Source: Planomonospora sp. ID67723 | GTDB taxonomy: Bacteria; Actinomycetota; Actinomycetes; Streptosporangiales; Streptosporangiaceae | Reading direction: 5' to 3' | NCBI RefSeq assembly: GCF_015711605.1 | Contig: NZ_JABTEZ010000001.1 | Coordinates: 1,826,001 to 1,890,000, forward strand | DNA: 64,000 bases | Shown: positions 23,640-30,744 of the stretch, piece by piece | How the letters are laid out: every line of letters begins with the position of its first letter | Position numbering within the stretch: position 1 is the stretch's first letter | Program-made: the position numbers and the translations under genes | The notes under the pieces: generated by a model | The model's input: the letters and a program-made list of their open reading frames with translations, nothing else | What the model was told of the DNA's origin: nothing | Databases searched by the model: none

Positions 23640-26432
23640 TCACCGCAGCCATCCCGGTACGGCCAACCGGACCGCGTGCCGCGCGGCGGGCGGGCGGTGC
23701 CGCTCCGGGGTCCGGCCTCCCACCGGGCCGAAGAAGGCGTCCACCACCCGGGCGCTGGCATGCCCCTTCTCGTCGGCGCACCACATCGCGCGGAACGCGG
23801 CGTACTTGGCGGTGAACGAGGCGGCCAGGCCGTCGAGGTCGCGCAGCGCGTAGACGAGCTCCTCGGTGGTGGTCAGGCAGGGGCCCGGAGCGATCGTGGG
23901 CAGGTCGTGGTAGACGCCCCGCTCCACCCTGCGGTACTCGTCCCAGTCGTCGATGAGGAAGAGCATCGGCTTGCCGGTGACCGCGTAGTCGCACATCACC
24001 GAGGAGTAGTCGGTCAGCAGCGCGTCCGAGGCGAGCATCAGATCGTTGATCTCCGGATACGACCCGGCCGGACGGACGAAGTGGCGCAGGTGCTGGGGCA
24101 CCCGGTAGCGCTCGACCGGGTGCGGGCGCAGGACGACCACCCACTCCCCGGCGAGGGCCTCCGCCATCATCTCCAGGTCGGCCCGGATCGACTGGCCGGA
24201 GCACTTCGCCTGGTCCCGGTAGGTCGGGGCGTAGAGCAGCACCTTGCGGCCCGGCGGGATCTCCAGGCGGTCCTTCACCCGCGCGACGGCGGCGAGATCA
24301 CCGTGAACGAGCACATCGCAGCGGGGCGAACCATAGCGGAGCACCGGGCCGGTGTACTCGTTGGACGGGACGAAGATCCGCTCGAACTCGGCGCTCGGCG
24401 CGACCAGCGCGTCCCAGCGCGCCACGGCCGCCCGCCACTGCGCGCGCGGTCCGGGGAAGTCGGAGCGCAGGTCCGGCGAGTTGAAGCCGATCGACTTGAT
24501 GCCCTGGCCGTGCCAGGTCTGCAGGTAGCGCGTCCGCGGAGGCTTGGGGTAGTCCAGCGGCAGGCCGTGGCTGTCCACCCAGTAGCCCGCCCGGGCCATC
24601 GTCCAGATGTACCGCCAGCTCATCCGGCGCACGAGCGGGGCGTCGGCGGGGAAGTTCCGGCGCCTCTTCGCGACCGACCAGACCATGCGGAGCGGGGCGC
24701 CGCGCCGCTTCAGCTCCTCGTAGACGTAGCGGGGACTGCCGGTGTAGCCGGCGCCGACGTCGGATTCGAACAGGGCGAGGTCCCTGCGGGGCGGCACGAC
24801 CTTGATCAGTCCTTTGTAGACCCGGAGCTTCAGTCCGGGGGTGCTCAGCCTCCTGACGAGCCCGGCCCTGGCCCGCACCAGCCTGGGCACCCGGCGCAAC
24901 AGGCCCTCCCGCCGCCAGCACAGCCGCAGGACCGCGGCCGATCCCTCGGCCCGCACCGTGACCGTGTGCCAGGGGACGGGCGCGACGACCGGTTCGGCGG
25001 CCGGATCCACCAGCAGCAGGTCGGAGGTGACCCGGCCGTCGGGGCGGACGATCGCGATCCTCGGGTCATAGCGGCCGTCGAAGCCGAGACGGCCGTGCCT
25101 GAGCCCGGCGAGGTCGACCGTGGCCTCGCTGAGCAGACTGCCGTCGGGCTGCTCGCGGGGCGCCAGCCGTACCCGGTGGGACCTGAACTCCAGGAACGCG
25201 GTCCAGCCCGGGTTGGCGGCGAGGACGCCGAACGGGTCGTAGGTCCTGATCGACAGGGTGAGCCTCGTCCCGTCGCAGGTGAAGGAGGCCTCGTGCCTGA
25301 GCCGGGCCGCGGTGTAGGGCAGCTCGGCCAGCCGGAGCGAAGTGATCTCCATCCTCCGGTCCGGGACGGTGCCCCAGTAAGTGCGCCCGCCCTCCCGTAC
25401 GGCGGAGCGCGGCACGGCCCTCGGCCCGTTGAGGGACCGGGCGGCCACGATCAGCTCGTCGACCCGTCCGTCGAGGATCAGCGTGCAACAGACCCGCAGG
25501 ACGGGGTCGATCCGGTCGAAGACGGCGGGATCGACCCCGGCCAGGTACGGCCGGACGACGGAGACGAACTCCGCCGCCCAGGCCCGGTCCCGCGAGGGCA
25601 GCGGATTGAGGTAGACCCGCAGGTCCTGGCGGAGGAACCGGTGCTGGCGCTCGGGGACCAGGTGACCGCAGCCGCGCTCCCGGAGGATCTCGTCGCTGAT
25701 GTGCGCCGCCCTGATCCGCTGCCGGGCGTTGTGCATCTCGCGGAAGCGGAGCGAGATCGACAGGCGGCCGTCTCCCGTGTCCCGGGCACGGTGCCAGAGG
25801 TAGACGGTCCACGGGACCACCGCGAACCGGCGGGCGGCGCAGTACAGCTTCGCGGTGAAGACGTGATCCTCGAAGTGCATGTCCTCGCGGAACGGGATCC
25901 GCCGCAGCAGCTCGGTCCGGTAGAGCTTGTTGGTGGCGAAGGAGTCGAGGAACATCCGAGGGTCCTCGGCGATCCCCTCGACTGTCCTGCGCCGGGCGAA
26001 CAGCTCCGGGTAGTAGCGGTTGCTCTTCCGGCTCGCCTCGTAGAACCGGGTGATCTGCCCGGTGACGAAGTCTGCGCCGGTCCGCTCGATCTCCAGGAGC
26101 ATGCTCTTGCAGGCGTGCATGCTGAGCCGGTCGTCGCTGTCGAGGAACATGGCGTACGGCGCGCGGGCGGTGGCCACCCCGGCGTTGCGCGGCGCTCCGC
26201 ATCCGCCGCTGTTGCCCTCCATGCGCAGGTAGCGGACCCGCTGGTCGCCTTCCTGGAGCTCACGGACGACCTGCTCGGTGTCGTCGGTGCTCGCGTCGTC
26301 CACGACGATCACTTCGAGGTTCCGCAACGACTGGTCGAGCACCGATCGCACGGCTCTCGGAAGCCGCGCGGCGTCGTTGTAGGTAATGACGATCACACTG
26401 CATTCGGGTGCATTGATCACCCTATGCACCAT
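23640..26432 (-). CDS. GT2 glycosyltransferase fused to TagF-type glycerophosphotransferase, second copy
   Basis: This ~930-residue protein has an N-terminal GT2 domain (CSVIVITYNDAARLPRAVRS, AMFLDSDDRLS, FREDMHFEDHVFTAKLY). The C-terminal Glyphos_transf domain (about 535-890) contains YLQTWHGQGIKSIGFNS, GSPRCDVL and LLTDYSSVMCDYAVTGKP. The layout equals that of the 13044-16457 product but the sequences are clearly diverged. The start is uncertain: ATG 26432 begins right before the GT2 fold, while ATG 26480 adds 16 residues; neither has a good ribosome site. It likely uses CDP-glycerol or another CDP-polyol. It lies 105 bp upstream of the GT4 gene on the same strand. Confidence 0.85.
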   Translation of the reverse strand: MVHRVINAPECSVIVITYNDAARLPRAVRSVLDQSLRNLEVIVVDDASTDDTEQVVRELQEGDQRVRYLRMEGNSGGCGAPRNAGVATARAPYAMFLDSDDRLSMHACKSMLLEIERTGADFVTGQITRFYEASRKSNRYYPELFARRRTVEGIAEDPRMFLDSFATNKLYRTELLRRIPFREDMHFEDHVFTAKLYCAARRFAVVPWTVYLWHRARDTGDGRLSISLRFREMHNARQRIRAAHISDEILRERGCGHLVPERQHRFLRQDLRVYLNPLPSRDRAWAAEFVSVVRPYLAGVDPAVFDRIDPVLRVCCTLILDGRVDELIVAARSLNGPRAVPRSAVREGGRTYWGTVPDRRMEITSLRLAELPYTAARLRHEASFTCDGTRLTLSIRTYDPFGVLAANPGWTAFLEFRSHRVRLAPREQPDGSLLSEATVDLAGLRHGRLGFDGRYDPRIAIVRPDGRVTSDLLLVDPAAEPVVAPVPWHTVTVRAEGSAAVLRLCWRREGLLRRVPRLVRARAGLVRRLSTPGLKLRVYKGLIKVVPPRRDLALFESDVGAGYTGSPRYVYEELKRRGAPLRMVWSVAKRRRNFPADAPLVRRMSWRYIWTMARAGYWVDSHGLPLDYPKPPRTRYLQTWHGQGIKSIGFNSPDLRSDFPGPRAQWRAAVARWDALVAPSAEFERIFVPSNEYTGPVLRYGSPRCDVLVHGDLAAVARVKDRLEIPPGRKVLLYAPTYRDQAKCSGQSIRADLEMMAEALAGEWVVVLRPHPVERYRVPQHLRHFVRPAGSYPEINDLMLASDALLTDYSSVMCDYAVTGKPMLFLIDDWDEYRRVERGVYHDLPTIAPGPCLTTTEELVYALRDLDGLAASFTAKYAAFRAMWCADEKGHASARVVDAFFGPVGGRTPERHRPPAARHAVRLAVPGWLR

Positions 26433-26603
26433 TCCCGTGATTAGATGGAGGATTGTCTTTTTTATTGAGTGATGGCCCATTTTTTATGTTTGTGGTTGAT
26501 CGGTCGTCCTCCGGCCACACCCTCCCATCTCGTCCCATCGCTCTCTGTAGCATTCATCTCACGGACCGGGCTCCGGGCGGGGAGTTCCGGGAGGGGAGGG
26601 TGG

Positions 26604-28292
26604 ATGCCGCAAACGGAACGTGAGGCGGCGCTGGTGGCGCTACTCGACGACATCACACCGGTGGTCAGCGCCGCCGACGAGCTCGAACCGGCGGCGCGGG
26701 CGGCGGTGGCGGCGGTGTGCGAGCTGACCGGATGGCCGCTGGGCCACCTGTGCGTGCCCGACGGCTCCGGTGGGGGGTTCGTCTCCTCCGGGGTGTGGGT
26801 GGGCGCCGAGGAGGAGTTCCCGGTGCTGCGCGAGGTGACCTCCCGCGCCAGGTTCAGGCCCGGGGTGGGCATCGTCGGCCGGGTCGCGGTCACCGGGGAG
26901 CCGGTGTGGTCCCTCGACGTGACCCGTGACCCTCTCTTCGTCCGGGCGCAGGAGGGGTTCGACCTCGGGGTGGGGGCGGCGTTCGCGTTCCCCGTCATGG
27001 TCGCCGGCAAGGTGGCGGCGGTGCTGGAGTTCTTCTCCCACGAGGTGACGCCGCCGGACGCGCCGCTGATGCGGGTGATGGCGAACCTGGGCCACCAGCT
27101 CGGGCGGGTGGTCGAGCGGCAGCAGGCTCAGCGGGCGATGGAGGCCGGCCGCCGGCGGCTGGAGCAGATGATCGAGACGTCGGTGGAGGCGTTCGTGGCG
27201 ATGGACGCCTCCGGGCGCATCGCCGGCTGGAACGCCGCCGCCGAGCGCATGTTCCGTCTCTCGCGCGAGCAGGCGCTGGGCCGGCCGCTGGCCGACACGA
27301 TCGTGCCGCCCCGCCACCGGGCCGCCCATCGGCAGGGCCTGGACCGCTTCCTCGCCACGGGACGGCCGAAGCTGCTCAACCAGCGGTTCGAGATCACCGC
27401 CTGGCGCTCCGACAACAGCGAGGAGTTCCCGGTCGAGCTGGTGATCTGGGCCGTCCGCGACCGTGGCGAGTGGGTGTTCAACGCCTTCCTGCACGACATC
27501 ACCGACCGTCGCAACGCGGAAGAGGCGCTGCGGGTCGCCTACGAGCGGGAGCAGGCCACCGTCGCCCGGCTCCAGGAGCTCGACCAGGCCAAGAACGACT
27601 TCATCGACACCGTCTCACACGAGCTGCGCACCCCGCTGACCACCATCATCGGCTATCTGGAGATGCTCGCCGACGAGGGTCCGGTGCCCGGTCACTACGA
27701 GAGGATGCTGCACGCGATGGAGAACAACGCCATGCGGCTGCAGCATCTGGTCGACGACCTGCTGACCGTCAACACCGTGAACACCGGCGAGCTGGCCGTC
27801 GATCCCGTCCCCGTCCCGGTGCGGGAGCTCGTCGAGCAGGCCGTCGGGGCCGTCGCGGAGGAGGCGCGCGAGCACGGTTCCGTCGTCGAGGTGCGTGTCG
27901 GCCCCGACGGGCGGCGCGTCGACGCCGACCGCGATCATCTGGTGCGGGCGCTGAGCGCTCTGATCTCCAACGCGATCAAGTTCTCCCCGCCCGGCGCACC
28001 GGTCACCGTGCGTGCCTCCGCCGTCGGCGAGACGGTGTCGATCGAGGTCACCGACACAGGCCCCGGCATCCCCGCCGCCGAGCTTCCCCGGATCTTCGAG
28101 CACTTCTACCGGACCCGCTCGGCCACCGACCAGGCCGTCCAGGGCGCCGGCCTGGGCCTGACCATCGCCAGGTCCATCGTCGAAGCCCACGGCGGCACCC
28201 TGACCGCCGCCAGCGCCCCCGGGAGCGGCTCCACCTTCACCATCACCCTCCCCGTCCCGGCCCAGGGGGGACCCGGCAGGGAAGGTTCCTGA
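26604..28292 (+). CDS. GAF-PAS sensor histidine kinase
   Basis: This 562-residue protein has no membrane helix. It consists of a GAF domain (about 15-170), a PAS domain (about 183-300, with GRIAGWNAAAERMFRLS) and a HisKA dimerisation helix with His at about 337 (DTVSHELRTPL). The ATPase domain carries the N box (LISNAIKFSPPG) and G boxes (VTDTGPGIPA and GAGLGLTIARSIVEAHGG). It is a cytoplasmic sensor kinase; its ligand is unknown. ATG 26604 follows GAGGGGAGGG, and the frame upstream of it is non-coding. No response regulator gene is adjacent. Confidence 0.9.
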   Translation: MPQTEREAALVALLDDITPVVSAADELEPAARAAVAAVCELTGWPLGHLCVPDGSGGGFVSSGVWVGAEEEFPVLREVTSRARFRPGVGIVGRVAVTGEPVWSLDVTRDPLFVRAQEGFDLGVGAAFAFPVMVAGKVAAVLEFFSHEVTPPDAPLMRVMANLGHQLGRVVERQQAQRAMEAGRRRLEQMIETSVEAFVAMDASGRIAGWNAAAERMFRLSREQALGRPLADTIVPPRHRAAHRQGLDRFLATGRPKLLNQRFEITAWRSDNSEEFPVELVIWAVRDRGEWVFNAFLHDITDRRNAEEALRVAYEREQATVARLQELDQAKNDFIDTVSHELRTPLTTIIGYLEMLADEGPVPGHYERMLHAMENNAMRLQHLVDDLLTVNTVNTGELAVDPVPVPVRELVEQAVGAVAEEAREHGSVVEVRVGPDGRRVDADRDHLVRALSALISNAIKFSPPGAPVTVRASAVGETVSIEVTDTGPGIPAAELPRIFEHFYRTRSATDQAVQGAGLGLTIARSIVEAHGGTLTAASAPGSGSTFTITLPVPAQGGPGREGS

Positions 28293-28308
28293 CCCCGCGC
28301 GCCGCCGG

Positions 28309-28341
28309 CCGAGGGACCCGGTCAGCCGACGGGTCCCTCGG
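28309..28341. terminator. Bidirectional terminator hairpin
   Basis: CCGAGGGACCCG (28309-28320) pairs perfectly with CGGGTCCCTCGG (28330-28341) around a 9-nt loop. It lies between convergent genes and covers the last codons of the minus-strand gene. Confidence 0.75.
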
Positions 28342-28789
28342 GGAGGAGGTCGGCGAGGTAGGCGTCGAGGTCGGGGCGGTCCGGCTCCAGCATGTGGCGG
28401 ACCCAGGAGGAGCGCTCGTGCTCGATCGGCGGCAGCTCCCAGACGCAGCCGATCAGCGGCTTGGCGAGCTCGGCCCAGTGGGTGCGGTCCTCGTCGGGAC
28501 TGCCGAGGAAGGGGATCCCGGCCGCCGCCGTACGGCAGTGCAGCACGTTGTCCCAGTACCAGCTGTAGGCGTTGAGGAAGACGCCGTCGGCCGTCTCATG
28601 GAGCACGGTGAAGGTCGCGGGCGGGGTGCCGTCGGGCTCGGGGAACAGGTCGGGCAGGAAGGCGTAGGCCGCCTTCTGCAGGGTCTCGTCGATCTCGGAA
28701 CCGTCGAGGTTGACGTGGTAGCGCTTGACATGGCGACCGGCGATCACGACCGGGGCCGGAACGCGGAGCCGCTTGCGGTAGAAGGCCAT
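28322..28789 (-). CDS. Hypothetical protein, about 155 residues
   Basis: I do not recognise this protein. It begins MAFYRKRLRVPAPVVIAGRH from ATG 28789; GTG 28813 would add eight residues. It has a mixed alpha/beta look with several tryptophans (YSWYWDNVLHC, THWAELAKPLIGCVWELPP). No signal peptide or membrane helix is seen. Clear codon bias and a defined end at the shared terminator support a real gene. It is convergent with the histidine kinase gene. Confidence 0.65.
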   Translation of the reverse strand: MAFYRKRLRVPAPVVIAGRHVKRYHVNLDGSEIDETLQKAAYAFLPDLFPEPDGTPPATFTVLHETADGVFLNAYSWYWDNVLHCRTAAAGIPFLGSPDEDRTHWAELAKPLIGCVWELPPIEHERSSWVRHMLEPDRPDLDAYLADLLPEGPVG

Positions 28790-28909
28790 GCCCGAACGGT
28801 AGGGCCGGGTCACTGCCGTCTGCTGTCAGTGGCCCGGGCGGTCTTCGCGCCCCGCGGAGCCGGAGGATCCCACCCGGACCGCCCTGGCAGCCGCCATCCG
28901 GCGGTGCGG

Positions 28910-29719
28910 TCAGCGGCGCAGGGCGCGGCGGAGCAGCCAGGCGAGCAGGGCGACGCCCAGCAGCGCGGCGGCCGGCAGGGCGGCCCGCCTGAGCAGCGGG
29001 ACGCCCGCCACCTCCAGGAGGTCGAGGGCCTCCTCGTCGGGGGTCCGGGAGGTGCGGGCGGTGCCGGCCGGGTGGGCGTCCTGCCCGCGGATCTCCTCGA
29101 TCGGGGCGACCTCGCGGGGCGAGGGGACCACGGTGAGGGAGGCCGGGGAGGTGGGCTCCGCCGAGGCGGGCTCCACGGACTCCGCCGGTTCCGTGGCCGC
29201 CGTGGGCCCGGACTCCACGGCGCTGAGAGAGGCGGACCCCGCGGCGGAGGGTTCGGCCGCGGTGCCGGGACTCTCCGCCAGCAGTTCGGACAGGTTCGCG
29301 GCGAACCTGTCGATCAGCTTGGCGCCGACCTCGGCCATCACGCCCCGGCCGAACTGGGCGGGGCGGCCGGTCACGTTGAAGGAGGTGCCGACGGTGACCC
29401 GGGTGTCCGCCCCCTCCGGGTGGAGGCGGGCGGTGACCGTGGCGCCGGCCGTGCCGGAGCCCCGCGCCTCCTTGCCGGATGCCTTGACGGTCAGGGCGTG
29501 CGCGTCCTTGTCCACGTCCTCGAACCTGGCCTCGCCCCGGTAGGTGACCGTGATCGGGCCGACCTTCACCTTCATCCGGCCGGTGAAGGAGTCGCCGTCG
29601 ACGGTGTCGAGCACGGCCCCCGGCAGGCAGGGCGCGACCCGCTCGACGTCCAGGAGCACCGCCCAAGCCTGCTCGACCGGTACCGGAACCGTGAACTCGT
29701 GCTCGAACCGCATCGCCAT
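28910..29719 (-). CDS. coxG: CoxG-like SRPBCC protein with C-terminal membrane anchor
   Basis: Residues 1 to about 145 form a CoxG/SRPBCC domain: MRFEHEFTVPVPVEQAWAVL, LPGAVLDTVDGDSFTGRMKV and FNVTGRPAQFGRGVMAEVGA. An Ala/Pro/Ser/Glu-rich linker (about 150-240) follows, then one hydrophobic helix (about 248-264, ALPAAALLGVALLAWLL) capped by Arg residues. CoxG of CO-dehydrogenase loci recruits the enzyme to the inner membrane, and the tail here provides an obvious anchor. ATG 29719 has GAGAGGAGC upstream. It is the last gene of the cox-like operon, 137 bp after the medium-subunit gene. Confidence 0.85.
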   Translation of the reverse strand: MAMRFEHEFTVPVPVEQAWAVLLDVERVAPCLPGAVLDTVDGDSFTGRMKVKVGPITVTYRGEARFEDVDKDAHALTVKASGKEARGSGTAGATVTARLHPEGADTRVTVGTSFNVTGRPAQFGRGVMAEVGAKLIDRFAANLSELLAESPGTAAEPSAAGSASLSAVESGPTAATEPAESVEPASAEPTSPASLTVVPSPREVAPIEEIRGQDAHPAGTARTSRTPDEEALDLLEVAGVPLLRRAALPAAALLGVALLAWLLRRALRR

Positions 29720-29856
29720 CGATCCGCTCCTCTCGGCCGGTCGGACGGCCGGCCGTCCTCGCGCCACCGCTGTAGCTGTGACATTACGACCACTCACGGC
29801 GGCCTCGCCAGAGTGGAGGCCGGCCGGGAGACGGACGCCCGGCCGGCGGTTCCGCC

Positions 29857-30744
29857 TCAGGCGCCCGCCGCCCGCACCGCCCGGTAGGTCAGCACCCGGG
29901 CCAGGTGACGGCGGTAGTCCGGTCTGGCGTGCAGGTCCACCGGGGGCGCGGTGCCCTCGGCGGCCTCGCCGCAGGCGTCCCTGAGCGGGTCGCGGGAACC
30001 TCCTGCGGCGCCGTTCCCGTTCGGCCGGGCGGGGGTCACCCCGCGCAGCGCCGCCTCCACCGCCCGGGCCCGCACCGGCGTCGGGCCCATGTTGGTCAGG
30101 CCGATCCTGGCCTCCTCGATGCTCCCTCCGACGGTCCGTACGGCGGCCGCCACTCCGACGACCGCCCACGCCTGCGCGGTCCGGTGGAACTTCTCGTAGT
30201 GGAAGCCCCAGCCCTCGCCCAGCTTGGGCACCCGCACGCCGAGCAGCACCTCGCCCGGGCGCAGCGCCGGCTCCAGGTAGTCGACGAAGAACTCGGCCGC
30301 CGGGATCTCCCGCTCGCCCCCGGCCGATCTGGCGACGAACACGCAGTCCAGGGCGAGGGCGACGGCGGGCAGGTCACCGGCGGGGTCGGCGTGGGCGAGG
30401 GAGCCGCCGAAGGTGCCGCGGTGCCGTACCGCGGGGTCGGCGACCGTGGCGGCGGCCAGCGCGACCAGGGGGACGTGCCCGCGGACCACGGGGGAGCGCA
30501 GCACCTCGTCGTGCGTGGTGAGCGCGCCGATGAACACGTGGTCGCCGCGGTCCTCCACCCTGCGCAACCCGGGCAGCCGTCCGAGGTCCACCAGCGCGGC
30601 CGGGTAGGCCAGCCGCAGCCGCAGCAGCGGCAGCAGGGACTGGCCTCCGGCCAGGACCTTGGCCTCCTCGCCGGCGTCGTCGAGCACGTGGCAGGCCTCG
30701 TCCAGCGAGGCGGGCCGGATGTAGTCGAACGCCGCGGGGATCAT
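29857..30744 (-). CDS. coxM: FAD-binding medium subunit of a CO-dehydrogenase/xanthine-oxidase-family enzyme
   Basis: This 295-residue protein has the FAD motifs AKVLAGGQSLLPLLRLRLA (about 27-45) and TVADPAVRHRGTFGGSLAHA (about 98-117). A CO-dehydrogenase flavoprotein C-terminal domain follows. It passes electrons from the Fe-S subunit to the membrane chain through FAD. It is translationally coupled to the large-subunit gene by a 4-bp ATGA overlap. An Asn/Gly-rich insert lies at about 245-262. Confidence 0.9.
   Translation of the reverse strand: MIPAAFDYIRPASLDEACHVLDDAGEEAKVLAGGQSLLPLLRLRLAYPAALVDLGRLPGLRRVEDRGDHVFIGALTTHDEVLRSPVVRGHVPLVALAAATVADPAVRHRGTFGGSLAHADPAGDLPAVALALDCVFVARSAGGEREIPAAEFFVDYLEPALRPGEVLLGVRVPKLGEGWGFHYEKFHRTAQAWAVVGVAAAVRTVGGSIEEARIGLTNMGPTPVRARAVEAALRGVTPARPNGNGAAGGSRDPLRDACGEAAEGTAPPVDLHARPDYRRHLARVLTYRAVRAAGA

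Noticed and set aside
23352-26444. Uninterrupted 1030-codon plus-strand frame opposite the GT2-TagF gene
   Set aside because: It is an antisense shadow caused by GC-rich third positions. The minus strand encodes clear GT2 and TagF motifs.
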